From Gp6-AA40 sp963742105 (lineage in GTDB: Bacteria; Acidobacteriota; Vicinamibacteria; Vicinamibacterales; UBA2999), in NCBI GenBank assembly GCA_963742105.1, contig CAVUKN010000004.1, positions 62,001 through 126,000 of the forward strand: a stretch of 64,000 nt of DNA, written 5' to 3'. Shown piece by piece: positions 27,301 to 36,789 of this stretch (its first letter is position 1; every line of letters begins with the position of its first letter). Under the pieces are notes generated by a model. That model did not search any database. It was not told the DNA's origin and saw nothing but the letters and a program-made list of their open reading frames with translations. The translations under genes and the position numbers were made by a program.

Positions 27301-27472
27301 GTAGCTATAAGTGGCGGTTTACGAACCACGAACCACGAACCACGAACCGCGAACCACGAACACGAACCACGAACCGCACCGAACCACGAACCACGAACAG
27401 TGAAGCGCGAACTGCGAACATCGAACCGAACTCGGAACACGAACCGAGAAGTGAGAACTGAGAAGCGTGAAC
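27301..27472. repeat. GAACCAC-word array ending in the conserved start-codon-bearing block
   Basis: About 170 nt built of words ACGAACC, ACGAACCAC and CGAACC, drifting to GCGAACTGCGAAC, then closing with the block CGGAACACGAACCGAGAAG followed by TGAGAACTGAGAAGCGTGAA. The end block recurs at 32986-33029 and 33884-33923 and in reverse at 33446-33490 and 59835-59870. Here its final GTG (27467) is the likely start codon of punA, and the GAGAA just before it acts as ribosome site. Confidence 0.8.
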
Positions 27473-28298
27473 ACGACCGACATGTATGACCGCGTCGAGG
27501 AAGCCGCCGCGACCATCCGGCGACGCTGCGGAACGTTGCCGGAAACGGCGATCGTGCTCGGCTCAGGGCTTGGTGATTTCGCCGACACACTGCTGGATGC
27601 GATCGTTACTCCCTACAGCGACTTGCCACACTGGCCGGTCTCCAACGTCGTCGGTCACGCCGGGCGACTGGTCATCGGCCGTGCCGGCGGGAAATGCATT
27701 GCGGCCCTCGAGCGGGCGGGCGCACTTCTACGAGGGACACGATCTCGCGACGGTCGTCTTCGGCACCCGCGTGATGGGCCGGCTGGGCGTCAAGCGGATT
27801 ATCCTGACCAACGCGGCCGGTGGCATCAACACCGGTTTTGCCGAAGGGCGCGTTGATGATCATCGACGATCACATCAACATGCTCGGCAGCAATCCGCTG
27901 GTCGGTGCCAATGACGAGCGCTTCGGTCCCCGCTTTCCCGGACATGACGCGAGGTGTATTCGTCGCGCCTGCGTCACATTGCCGACGACGCTGCCCGGGC
28001 CCGACGGATCCCGGTTTCGCACGGGGTCTATGTCGCGGTGCACGGGCCGAGCTACGAGACGCCCGCAGAAATCCGCGCTCTGAGGTCGATCGGCGCCGAT
28101 GCCGTCGGCATGTCGACCGTGCCAGAGGCAATTGCCGCGCGTCACATGGGGCTCGAAGTCCTCGGGATTTCCTGCATCACCAACCTGGCGGCAGGCGTGC
28201 TGCCCCAGCCGCTCGTGCATGAAGACGTGATGGAAACAGCGCGGCGGGTACGCGGCTCGTTCATTTCACTGCTGGAAGGGATCATCGAGCGTGTCTGA
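27467..28298 (+). pseudogene. punA: Purine-nucleoside phosphorylase, frameshifted four times
   Basis: Phosphorolysis of purine nucleosides. Joined, it has about 275 residues, normal for the trimeric type I enzyme. Recognisable blocks are ETAIVLGSGLGDFAD, VVGHAGRLVIGRAGGK, GRAHFYEGHDLATVVFGTRV, ILTNAAGGINTGFAEG, DDHINMLGSNPLVG, VYVAVHGPSYETPAEIR and ADAVGMSTVPEAIAARHMGL. Breaks lie near 27709, 27849, 27940 and 27950, each removed by deleting one base. The start is the GTG at 27467 that belongs to the upstream repeat block; ATG at 27482 is an alternative. Confidence 0.88.
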
Positions 28299-28398
28299 CC
28301 GCGCAGGACGGCCACGGCCAGAAGGCCGGGTCTCGCGTCGGTCGCCTCGCCGCCGCGATCACGATGGCGAAACCATCGGAGTAGACGGTGCTGGTCCG

Positions 28399-28801
28399 AT
28401 GGGGTCGAGTGATGCGAGCCGGACATTAATCGACGCTGCGCGACGGGCCCGTCGGCATGCGCATGCAAGGTTTTCGGGTTTCAAAGTTGGCGCTGCACTC
28501 GAGGCGCAGGACGGGACTATCATCACAGGCTGCAACATCGAGAACGCGACGTACGGGCTGACGATGTGCGCCGAGCGCGTCGCCATGTTCAAGGCGCTCT
28601 CCGAGGGACATCGCCGGTTCCGCCGCGTCGCGGTGGTCGCGGATACCGAGGCACCGACACCGCCGTGCGGTTCCTGCCGGCAGATTCTGTGGGAGTTCGG
28701 TGGCGACCTCGAAGTCGCTGCTGGCCAACCTTCGCCGCCAGACGGGAATGTATCGCCTGGCCCAACTGCTCCCGCTTCCATTCGACGCGCGGCTCCTCTA
28801 G
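28399..28801 (+). pseudogene. cdd: Cytidine deaminase, frameshifted once
   Basis: Zinc hydrolase converting (deoxy)cytidine to (deoxy)uridine. About 133 residues when joined. Substrate and zinc motifs are intact: HARFSGFKVGAALE, GCNIENATYGLTMCAERVA and PCGSCRQILWEFGG. A surplus G near 28717 breaks the frame; removing it gives EVLLANLRRQTGMYRLAQLL and a natural stop at 28799-28801. The ATG at 28399 was chosen over upstream in-frame codons, because the preceding 100 nt after punA show no family sequence. Fourth member of the salvage run. Confidence 0.87.
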
Positions 28802-28826
28802 GGCCGGCGCAGAGGGCACATTACGA

Positions 28827-30461
28827 ATGCTTCCGATCGCACAAGTCGCCGCCAACGCTGGAATACAGCCGGACGAACTCGAACTCTTCGGTGATTCGCG
28901 CGCCAAGATCCGGCTCTCGATCCTCGATCGGCTCAACACCCGGCCGGACGGCAAGATGGTCATCGTGACGGCGGTGACGCCGACCAAGGCCGGCGAGGGC
29001 AAGACCACGACGAGCATCTCGCTGACGATGGGTCTCGGAAAGCGCAACAAGAAGGTGGTGTTGTGCGTTCGCGAGCCGTCGATGGGCCCGGTGTTCGGTG
29101 TGAAGGGGGGCGGCACCGGCGGCGGCAAGGCGCTGGTGCAACCGATGGAGGAGATCAACCTCCTGTTCAACGGCGACTTCCCGGCGGTCGCGGCTGCGCA
29201 CAATCTGCTCGCCGCGGCGATCGACGCCTCGATCTACAACGGCAACCCGCTCCGGATCGACATCCACTCGGTGATGTGGCCGCGAACCCTCGATATGAAC
29301 GACCGCCAGTTGCGCTTCATCGTGAGCGGTCTGGGCGGCAAGGCGAACGGCGTTCCGCGTGAGTCCGGCTTCATCATCACGGCGGCATCGGAGGTCATGG
29401 CCGTGCTGGCGCTCGCCAGCGATCTCAAGGATCTGAAGGCCCGGCTCGGTCGAATCGTCGTGGCGTCGAACCTCGATGGCCAGCCAGTCACAGCGGACGA
29501 CCTGAAGGTGACCGGCACGATGACGGTGATCCTGAAGGACGCGATCAAGCCGAACCTGGTGCAGACGATGGAGGGACAGCCGGCAATCGTGCACGCCGGG
29601 CCGTTCGGCAACATCGCCCACGGGGCCAACTCGATCATCGGGGATCGCGTGGCGCTCAAGATCGCCGACTACGTGATTACCGAGGCCGGGTTTGCCAGCG
29701 ACCTCGGATTCCAGAAGTTCTGCGACATCGTCTGCCGCTTCGGCGGGTTTGCGCCGAGCGCGGCGGTGCTGGTGACGACGGTACGGTCGATGAAGCTGCA
29801 TGGCGGTCGCCTGTTCAAGGACCTTGGTCAGGAGGATCTTGACGCCGTGAAGAAGGGCATCGACAACCTGAGCGCCCACATCGCCATCGTCCGCCAGTAC
29901 GGATTGCCGTGCGTGGTGGCGATCAACAGCTTTCCAACCGACACGAAGGCGGAGATCGAGCTGTTGAAGGCGCTGGCCGTGAAGGCCGGGGCTGAATCGG
30001 TCGTCGTCCACACCGGATTCGCCAACGGCGGTGACGGCGCGACGGAGCTCGCTGACGCGGTGGTTACGGCCTGCGAGAAGAAAGCGAACTTCGACTTTCT
30101 GACACCGACCGGTACGCCTGTCGTGGAGCAGATCGAGGCGATCGCGACGAAGCTCTACGGAGCCGCCGGCATCGACCTGCAGACGCAGGCGCGGAAGGAC
30201 CTGCAGAAGATCGAGCAGTTCGGTCTGGCCACGGCGCCGGTCTGCATGGCAAAAACGCAGAACTCGCTCTCCCACGATCCGGCGCTGCTCAACCGTCCGA
30301 CCGGATTCATCCTGCCGGTGCGCGGGCTCGTCCCCAGCGTGGGCGCCGGTTTCGTCGTCGCGCTCTGTGGCGAAATCTCGCGGATGCCTGGCCTGGGCAA
30401 GACGCCCGCCTTCCACAACATCGACATCGATCAGCAGGGGAATACGGTGGGTTTGTTCTAG
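28827..30461 (+). CDS. fhs: Formate-tetrahydrofolate ligase
   Basis: ATP-dependent formation of 10-formyl-THF from formate and THF. 544 residues, close to the usual 555. The P-loop TPTKAGEGKTTTS is intact, with EPSMGPVFGVKGGGTGGG, NGDFPAVAAAHNLLAAAIDA, and the C-terminal TGFILPVRGLVPSVGAGF and GEISRMPGLGKTPAF. ATG at 28827 has GAGGG about 10 nt upstream. It is intact although the genes on either side are frameshifted. Together with the H4MPT cluster at 56-64 kb it points to two C1-carrier systems in one cell. Confidence 0.96.
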   Translation: MLPIAQVAANAGIQPDELELFGDSRAKIRLSILDRLNTRPDGKMVIVTAVTPTKAGEGKTTTSISLTMGLGKRNKKVVLCVREPSMGPVFGVKGGGTGGGKALVQPMEEINLLFNGDFPAVAAAHNLLAAAIDASIYNGNPLRIDIHSVMWPRTLDMNDRQLRFIVSGLGGKANGVPRESGFIITAASEVMAVLALASDLKDLKARLGRIVVASNLDGQPVTADDLKVTGTMTVILKDAIKPNLVQTMEGQPAIVHAGPFGNIAHGANSIIGDRVALKIADYVITEAGFASDLGFQKFCDIVCRFGGFAPSAAVLVTTVRSMKLHGGRLFKDLGQEDLDAVKKGIDNLSAHIAIVRQYGLPCVVAINSFPTDTKAEIELLKALAVKAGAESVVVHTGFANGGDGATELADAVVTACEKKANFDFLTPTGTPVVEQIEAIATKLYGAAGIDLQTQARKDLQKIEQFGLATAPVCMAKTQNSLSHDPALLNRPTGFILPVRGLVPSVGAGFVVALCGEISRMPGLGKTPAFHNIDIDQQGNTVGLF

Positions 30462-30462
30462 T

Positions 30463-30643
30463 GATAACTGCCAACGCCCAACGTCTGACGCTCGCCCAAC
30501 TCCCAAGTTTCCCGACCGGGAGCTCTGGGGTTGGGTGGGCGTCAGCCTTTGGGAGTTCGGCGAGCGTCAGCCGTGGGAGTTGGCGAGGGTCACCCGTTGG
30601 GGGTTGGGCGCGTCAGCCGTTGGGAGTTGGGAGTTATCGTTCT
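30463..30643. repeat. Inverted TTGGGAGT-word repeat between fhs and mtnA
   Basis: Begins GATAACTGCCAACGCCCAAC and ends GTTGGGAGTTGGGAGTTATC, i.e. complementary ends enclosing variants of CCCAACTCCC, GTTGGGAGTT and GCGTCAGCC. The reverse-complementary ends resemble terminal inverted repeats of a small element, but no target duplication is evident. It ends 7-10 nt before the mtnA ATG. No gene is seen inside. Confidence 0.7.
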
Positions 30644-30649
30644 TCAGTC

Positions 30650-31724
<1,075 letters not shown>

Positions 31725-31751
<27 letters not shown>

Positions 31752-31833
31752 CAAGGTGTGCGCGTCACCGTGGGGGAGCCCTGTCAGCTCAGGCTCGCCA
31801 CCGCGGACCTGACAACGTCCGCGCCACTTGTGC
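31725..31833. repeat. Two tandem composite REP-like units between mtnA and tsaD
   Basis: Each unit reads CAGGCTCGCC(A)CC, then GC(A/G)GACCTGACAA(G/C)GT and a GCGCC-type end; units start near 31728 and 31786. The first unit supplies the mtnA stop codon. The same two-part unit sits in frame inside rng (10843-10892). Confidence 0.7.
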
Positions 31834-31853
31834 ATGCGCAGCCCGAAGCCCTC

Positions 31854-33029
31854 ATGATCATCCTCGGCCTCGAGACCTCGTGCGACGAGACGGCGGCGGC
31901 GGTGGTCGAGGAGACCGGCGACCCGCAGCGGCCCTGGCGCGTGCGATCGAGCGTCGTGGCTTCGCAGATCGATCTGCACCGCGAATGGGGAGGGGTGGTG
32001 CCGGAACTCTCGGCGCGGCAGCATGTCCGCGATATCTGCGGCGTGGTCGAACGCGCGCTGGAGCAGGCCGGACAACCTGCGTTCGAGGCGATCGCCGTCA
32101 CGCAGGGGCCGGGTCTTGTCGGCTCGTTGCTCGTCGGACTCTCCTTTGCGAAGTCGCTGGCCTGGGCGCGGCGCGTCCCGCTCGTCGCCGTGCATCACCT
32201 CGCCGGTCACATCGAGTCGGTCGTGCTCGACAACGGCGAGATGCCACTTGCCCGCCATCGTCCTGGTCGTGTCCGGCGGTCATACGAGCCTTTATCGGGT
32301 GTCACAGCCCGGCTCGTACGAGTTGCTGGGACGGACGCGCGACGATGCAGCGGGGGAGGCGTATGACAAGGTGGCGAAGCTGCTGGGGCTCGACTACCCG
32401 GGCGGGCCCGTTGTCGACCGCCTGGCCGGGCGGGGGAACGATCGTGCCGTGCGCGTTCCCGAAGACGCGCCTGACGCACGCCGATCGCAACGCCCCGCAG
32501 CTGCCCGGACGGCAGGACTTCAGCTTCAGCGGGCTGAAGACATCGGTGTTGCGCTACGTGACGACGCGCCGCGTTGCGCTCGGGAGTGGCGGAGGATGCG
32601 CTGTTGCCTGAGCAGGAGGTGTGCGACATCTGTGCGAGTTTCCAGCGAGTGGTCGTCGAGACGCTGGTCGATCGCCTGTTCGACGCCGCCCGTGAGCACG
32701 ACGCCCGCAGTGTCGCGATTGCCGGCGGTGTCTCGGCGAATCGACGGCTGCGGACGGAGGCGCTGCGCCGCGGCGCTGCCCGCGAGTTGCCGGTCTTCAT
32801 TCCCGGCGTTGGACTCTCGACCGACAATGCCGCGATGATTGCCGCCGCTGGACTGCGCGCGTTCAGAGCCGGCGTCCGCGATGGCTTCGACGTCAACGCT
32901 GACGCGTCGCTGCCGTTGCGAACTCCGAACTCCGAACCCCGAACCCCGAACCCCGAACCCCGAACCGGGAAGTCCGAAGCGAGAACCGAACCTGAACACG
33001 AACCGAGAAGGGAGAACCGGGAAGCGTGA
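31854..33029 (+). pseudogene. tsaD: tRNA threonylcarbamoyl transferase TsaD, three frameshifts, repeat-encoded tail
   Basis: Transfers the threonylcarbamoyl group to A37 of ANN-decoding tRNAs; essential in most bacteria. Blocks in order: ILGLETSCDETAAAVV, WGGVVPELSARQH, TQGPGLVGSLLVG, the metal motif HHLAGH, SGGHTSLY, DDAAGEAYDKVAK, RQDFSFSGLKTSVLRY, GGVSANRRLR and DNAAMIAAAG. Frame breaks near 32249, 32452 and 32569 are each one surplus base. Because TsaD is normally essential, these are probably sequence errors. After the last normal residues (ASLPL) the frame continues through the GAACC-type repeat, adding about 36 residues rich in RTPNSEP/RTEPEHEPR, and stops (TGA) inside the GTG start of yjbQ. 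Confidence 0.88.
32925..33029. repeat. CCCGAAC-word array and end block, translated as the TsaD tail
   Basis: CGAACTCC and CCCGAACCC words followed by the conserved end block CGAACCTGAACACGAACCG, then AGAAGGGAGAACCGGGAAGC and GTGAA. The array is read through as the tsaD C-terminus. The end block carries GGGA/GGGAA-type ribosome-site sequence and the GTG start of yjbQ (33026). Confidence 0.8.
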
Positions 33030-33439
33030 ATGTTTATACCGACTATCTCTGGTTCAACACGAAGAAGCGGCAGGAATTCATTCGCATCACCGATGACGTG
33101 GCGGCGATTGTGACGAAAAGCGGCGTGGCCGAGGGCATGGTGCTGGTCTCCGCGATGCACATCACCGCTGCCGTCTACGTGAACGATTGGGAGAATGGCC
33201 TGATCCACGACTTCCAGGTCTGGCTCGAGAAGCTGGCGCCGTCAGGTCTGGACTACCGTCATCATCAGACCGGCGAGGACAATGCCGATGCTCATCTGAA
33301 GCGCACGCTGATGGGCCATCAGGTCATCCTGCCGATCACCGCCGGCAAGCTGGATCTGGGACCATGGGAGCAGGTCTTCTATGCCGAGTTCGACGGACAG
33401 CGGAAGAAGCGTGTGGTGGTGAAGGTGATGGGTGAGTAG
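33026..33439 (+). CDS. yjbQ: YjbQ / UPF0047 family protein
   Basis: 137 residues, single-domain YjbQ-like beta fold. Family landmarks are ITDDVAAIVTKSGVAEGMV, MHITAAVYVNDWENGLIHDF, HHQTGEDNADAHLKRTLMGH and GKLDLGPWEQVFYAEFDG. Members have been reported to show thiamine-phosphate synthase activity as a side function; the true role is unsettled. It starts at the GTG contained in the repeat end block, overlapping the tsaD stop (GTGA), so translation is likely coupled. An inverted copy of the same repeat follows its stop. Confidence 0.9.
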   Translation: MNVYTDYLWFNTKKRQEFIRITDDVAAIVTKSGVAEGMVLVSAMHITAAVYVNDWENGLIHDFQVWLEKLAPSGLDYRHHQTGEDNADAHLKRTLMGHQVILPITAGKLDLGPWEQVFYAEFDGQRKKRVVVKVMGE

Positions 33440-33923
33440 AGCGCTTCACGGTTCTCGGTGCTGAGTTCTCGGTTCGTGTTCAGGTTCGGTTCGAAGTTCG
33501 AACTTCTTGGTTCGGAGTTCGGAGTTCGGAGTTCGGAGTTCGGAGTTCGGAGTTCGGAGTTCGGAAGGGACTTTACAGGTTCGAAGTTCGAGTGGAACGT
33601 TCGATGTTCGGAGTTCGAGATGCGGCGTTCGGACTTCGCCGTGCCACCTTCGAAGTTCGTCTGCGACGTTCGACGTTCGCAGTGCGATGGTTCCAAGTGG
33701 AAGTTTGACGTGCGACGGGTCATATCCCGTAGACGATTGTGTCCGATTTCAGCCGGTTGTTGAGCCGCGCGCCAGACGAACCCGAAACGCGAACAACGAA
33801 CAACGAACCCCGAACTCCGAACTCCGAACCCCCGAACCCCGAACCATGAACCCGGAACCATGAACCCGGAAGCGAACCCCGAAGCTGAACACGAACCGAG
33901 AAGGGAGAACGGAGAAGCGTGAA
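33440..33923. repeat. 480-nt GAACC/GGTTC-word element with conserved blocks at both ends in inverted orientation
   Basis: Left end: TTCACGGTTCTCGG, then TTCTCGGTTCGTGTTCAGG (reverse of the end block). Then about eight tandem TTCGGAG 7-mers (33511-33565), degenerate GTTCG words to about 33712, a core with no words (about 33713-33775, containing GACGGGTCATATCCCGTAG), and CGAAC words. The right end block CTGAACACGAACCGAGAAG is followed by GGAGAACGGAGAAGCGTGAA. The whole stretch is a large imperfect inverted repeat. The final GTG (33919) starts the Nudix gene. No convincing gene lies within. Confidence 0.85.
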
Positions 33924-34377
33924 CCGCGAGTATCCCGATCGCCCCTTCGTCGGCGTCGGGGCGGTCATCCTCGATGGCTCCCGGGTGGTGCTGGTGCGCC
34001 GGCGGTCGGCGCCGCTCGCGGGCGAGTGGAGCCTCCCGGGTGGCGCGGTCGAGACAGGCGAGACGCTCGGCGCGTGTGTGGCGCGTGAGATGCTCGAGGA
34101 AACTGGGCTGGAGGTCGAGGTCGGTCCGGTGATCGACCTCTTCGATCGCATCACCCGCGACGAGCGGGGTCGGGTGCAGTATCACTACGTGTTGGTGGAT
34201 TATCTGTGCTGGCGAACCGGCGGGACGCTGCAGGCAGGCAGTGACGTGGACGCCGCCGTCTGGGCCGACGTTTCCGGGTTGAGCGGCTATCATCTCGACA
34301 GCACGGCGACGGCTGTCATCGACCGTGCCGTGGAACTGGCGCGGAATGCTCCTCGGTCTGTGCGCGGCGGATTGTAG
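33919..34377 (+). CDS. Nudix hydrolase
   Basis: 152 residues. A complete Nudix box, G-x5-E-x7-REMLEETGL (GAVETGETLGACVAREMLEE), lies at about residues 39-61, flanked by GVGAVILDGSRVVLVRRR at the N-terminus. Such enzymes hydrolyse nucleoside diphosphates linked to another group; the substrate cannot be told, though ADP-ribose/NADH-type or 8-oxo-dGTP clean-up are usual. The GTG start and the ribosome-site sequence (GGAGAAGC) both come from the preceding repeat block. Confidence 0.9.
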   Translation: MNREYPDRPFVGVGAVILDGSRVVLVRRRSAPLAGEWSLPGGAVETGETLGACVAREMLEETGLEVEVGPVIDLFDRITRDERGRVQYHYVLVDYLCWRTGGTLQAGSDVDAAVWADVSGLSGYHLDSTATAVIDRAVELARNAPRSVRGGL

Positions 34378-34415
34378 GCTGCAGCGCGCAGCCGCGTTCC
34401 CGCGTTGAGGTCTGG

Positions 34416-35024
34416 ATGTCTCTGAACCGCGACGCAGCGTGGGAACTGCTGACCGAGTGGACGAAGGGCGACAGCCTGCGCAAGCACGCGCTCGCGGTGG
34501 AAGCGTCCGTACGGGGGTATGCCCGGCTGTTCGGGGAGGACGCTACCGATTGGGGCGTGGTCGCGCTGCTGCACGACTTCGACTACGAACGGTATCCCAC
34601 GCCGGCAGATCATCCGTTCCGGGGCTGCGACGAGTTGCGGCGACAAGGCTACCCGGAATGGGTGGTGCGCGCGATCCTGTCGCATGCCGATTATTCCGGC
34701 GTTCCCCGCGACAGCCGGTTGGAGAAGACGCTGTTCGCCTGCGACGAGATGGCCGGATTCGTCACGGCCGCCGCGCTGGTCCGTCCGAGCCGGAGCGTAA
34801 TGGATCTGGAGCCTTCGTCTGTGCTGAAGCGGATGAAGGACAAGGCGTTCGCTCGCGCCGTCTCCCGTGACGACCTCCGACAGGGGGCCATGGAACTCGA
34901 GCTGCCATTGGAGGAGCACGTCCGCAACGTGATTACATTTCTGCGCACGCGCGCCGCCACCCTCGGTCTCGGTCCGTCGAACGACTCGAACGACTCGAAC
35001 GATTCGAACGATTCGAACGTATAG
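34416..35024 (+). CDS. HD-domain phosphohydrolase with repeat-encoded NDS tail
   Basis: 202 residues. HD-domain metal ligands are visible: KHALAVEA (His), LLHDFDYERYP (His-Asp), AILSHADYSG and CDEMAGF. These suggest a metal-dependent phosphohydrolase similar to the small HDIG hydrolases often annotated for nucleotides; the substrate is unknown. The C-terminus is a low-complexity (NDS)4 tail encoded by four tandem 9-mers TCGAACGA(C/T) at 34977-35019, and the stop TAG falls at the repeat end. The tail is likely a recent addition by repeat growth rather than a domain. Confidence 0.8.
   Translation: MSLNRDAAWELLTEWTKGDSLRKHALAVEASVRGYARLFGEDATDWGVVALLHDFDYERYPTPADHPFRGCDELRRQGYPEWVVRAILSHADYSGVPRDSRLEKTLFACDEMAGFVTAAALVRPSRSVMDLEPSSVLKRMKDKAFARAVSRDDLRQGAMELELPLEEHVRNVITFLRTRAATLGLGPSNDSNDSNDSNDSNV
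34977..35019. repeat. Tandem TCGAACGAY 9-mer array inside the HD gene
   Basis: Four complete copies of the 9-nt unit TCGAACGA(C/T) plus a partial fifth; the multiple-of-three period keeps the frame and yields Asn-Asp-Ser repeats at the protein end. Confidence 0.85.
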
Positions 35025-35025
35025 T
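35020..35025 (+). promoter_or_regulatory. Candidate -10 box of the ABC exporter operon
   Basis: TATAGT ends 7 nt before the ATG at 35033, immediately after the 9-mer array, with no Shine-Dalgarno between. This fits a leaderless transcript beginning at or near the start codon. No clear -35. Confidence 0.35.
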
Positions 35026-35032
35026 TCGCCCA

Positions 35033-35950
35033 ATGCCTTCCGTTGTGTCCCTTGACCGCGTCAGTGTCCGCTATGGCAGGCAGTGGGCGCTCCGGGACGT
35101 CACGACCGAGTTCCCGTCCGGCGCCGTCGGGCTGCTCGGCCCGAATGGGGCAGGCAAGAGCACGATGATCAAGTCGCTGCTTGGATTCGTGCAACCGACA
35201 CAGGGGCAGATGACGGTGCTCGATCTGGACGTGCGGCATTCACCGCTGTCGATCCGGAGCCGGATCGGCTACATGCCGGAAAACGACGGGCACATCCCGG
35301 GCATGAACGCCATCTCGTTCGTGGCCTATTGCGGACAGCTCGCCGGACTGCCGCGTGCGGACGCGATGCAGCGCGCGCACGAAGTCCTGTACTACGTCGG
35401 TCTTGGTGAGGCGCGGTACCGTAACGTGGAGACGTACTCGACCGGGATGAAGCAGCGCATCAAGTTGGCGCAGGCACTTGTGCACGATCCCGATCTGCTG
35501 TTCCTCGACGAACCCACCAACGGCATGGATCCGAAGGGGCGCGACGAGATGCTCGAGCTCGTGCGCGACATCGCGCACAACAAGGGCATGAACCTGATCC
35601 TGTCGTCGCACCTGCTCCCGGACGTCGAGTACACCTGCGACCACGTCGTCGTGATGGACAAGGGGCAGATCGCCACCGCCGGCCCGATCGAATCGCTCAA
35701 GGGACACGGCGGACGCGTGTATGAAGTACGCGTCAAAGGGGAACGCGATGCCTTCGTCGCGGCGCTGCGGGCCGCCGGCCTGGACTGCCACACGTCGGAG
35801 GAGGACGTGATGCGGGTATTTGTCCCCGATGATCGTGATGCCCAGTACCTGTTCAGGGTGGCCGCGGAGCAGGGGGTGCAGGTGCGACACCTGCGCGCGA
35901 GCGTGCCCACGCTTGAAGACGTCTTCGCACGCGCGGTCGGCGAAGCATGA
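35033..35950 (+). CDS. ABC-2 transporter ATP-binding protein 1
   Basis: 305 residues, nucleotide-binding subunit. Walker A GPNGAGKSTM (about 38-47), Q-loop region ending IGYMPEN, signature YSTGMKQRIKLAQAL, Walker B LLFLDEPTNGMDP and H-loop SSHLLPDVE are all present. A C-terminal accessory region of about 80 residues follows, as in exporters of the CcmA/NatA type. It pairs with the permease that starts inside its stop codon (ATGA). The substrate is unknown. Confidence 0.92.
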   Translation: MPSVVSLDRVSVRYGRQWALRDVTTEFPSGAVGLLGPNGAGKSTMIKSLLGFVQPTQGQMTVLDLDVRHSPLSIRSRIGYMPENDGHIPGMNAISFVAYCGQLAGLPRADAMQRAHEVLYYVGLGEARYRNVETYSTGMKQRIKLAQALVHDPDLLFLDEPTNGMDPKGRDEMLELVRDIAHNKGMNLILSSHLLPDVEYTCDHVVVMDKGQIATAGPIESLKGHGGRVYEVRVKGERDAFVAALRAAGLDCHTSEEDVMRVFVPDDRDAQYLFRVAAEQGVQVRHLRASVPTLEDVFARAVGEA

Positions 35951-36789
35951 GCCCGATTCACGACCAGGGCTATCGCCGCTACGGCGGTCGGCGTGAACCG
36001 GAAGGCCGTCGGTGGTGGGTGATCGCACGCGCCGGGCTGATGGCGCGCATCCGGGAACGCCGCGTCATCGCGGTGCTGCTGGCCGCCTGGCTTCCGTTTC
36101 TCGTCCGTGCCGTCCAGATTTACGCGTCAGCCAATTTTCAGCAGGTCGCCTTCCTCGCGCCGACGCCGGAGATGTTCCGCGAATTCCTCGGCCAGCAGGA
36201 GATCTTCGTCTTCATCGTCAGCATCGTCATTGGCGCGGGCCTGATCGCCGATGATCGGCGCGCGAACGCGTTGCAGATCTATCTGTCGAAGCCGCTGACA
36301 CGCGTCGAGTACATTGCCGGGAAGCTGGTCACGTTAGGGGCGGTGCTGACGTTCGTGACCTGGCTGCCAGCGATGCTCCTGCTGATTCTGCAGATGCTGT
36401 TTGCCGGCAGCACGAAGTTCCTGACCGAGCATCTGTTCCTGATTCCGGCCATTACGCTCTTCGCGGCGGTGCAGGTCATGGTGTCCGCCTTCGCGATGCT
36501 GGCGCTGTCGTCGCTCTCGAAGAGTCGCCGTTTCGTCGCCATGATGTACGCGGGAATCCTGTTCTTTACCGCCGCGATGTACCAGGCGCTGCGGCAGATC
36601 ACCTTGAGCACGGCATGGGCCGCCATTTCGCCGCGTGACACGATGAGTGTCATCGCGGACGGCATCTTCCGCATCCAGGGCACACGCGCCATCCCGTTTC
36701 CGGCTGCCGTGGTGGCGGTTGGCGTGTTGATCGCTGCCTCGATCTGGATCCTCGAGCGCAAGGTTCGTGGCGTGGAGGTGGTGACCTGA
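35947..36789 (+). CDS. ABC-2 type permease 1
   Basis: 280 residues with about six transmembrane segments and the ABC-2 permease pattern (IRERRVIAVLLAAWLP at the start; DDRRANALQIYLSKPLTRVE, the cytoplasmic signature loop; long hydrophobic segments after it). It overlaps the first ATPase by 4 nt and touches the second ATPase (TGATG), so all four genes form one coupled unit. Confidence 0.88.
   Translation: MSPIHDQGYRRYGGRREPEGRRWWVIARAGLMARIRERRVIAVLLAAWLPFLVRAVQIYASANFQQVAFLAPTPEMFREFLGQQEIFVFIVSIVIGAGLIADDRRANALQIYLSKPLTRVEYIAGKLVTLGAVLTFVTWLPAMLLLILQMLFAGSTKFLTEHLFLIPAITLFAAVQVMVSAFAMLALSSLSKSRRFVAMMYAGILFFTAAMYQALRQITLSTAWAAISPRDTMSVIADGIFRIQGTRAIPFPAAVVAVGVLIAASIWILERKVRGVEVVT

Noticed and set aside
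28821..30506. Long minus-strand frame across fhs
   Set aside because: Antisense shadow of a well-conserved intact gene; no recognisable protein features.
30463..30643. Insertion sequence between fhs and mtnA
   Set aside because: The complementary ends look like terminal repeats, but there is no transposase, no target-site duplication, and the inside is the same word array.
33458..33863. Repetitive SEFGVRSSEFGVR-type proteins encoded in the repeat element
   Set aside because: These frames come from the 7-mer and GTTCG words; there is no ribosome site or independent start, and both strands are equally open.
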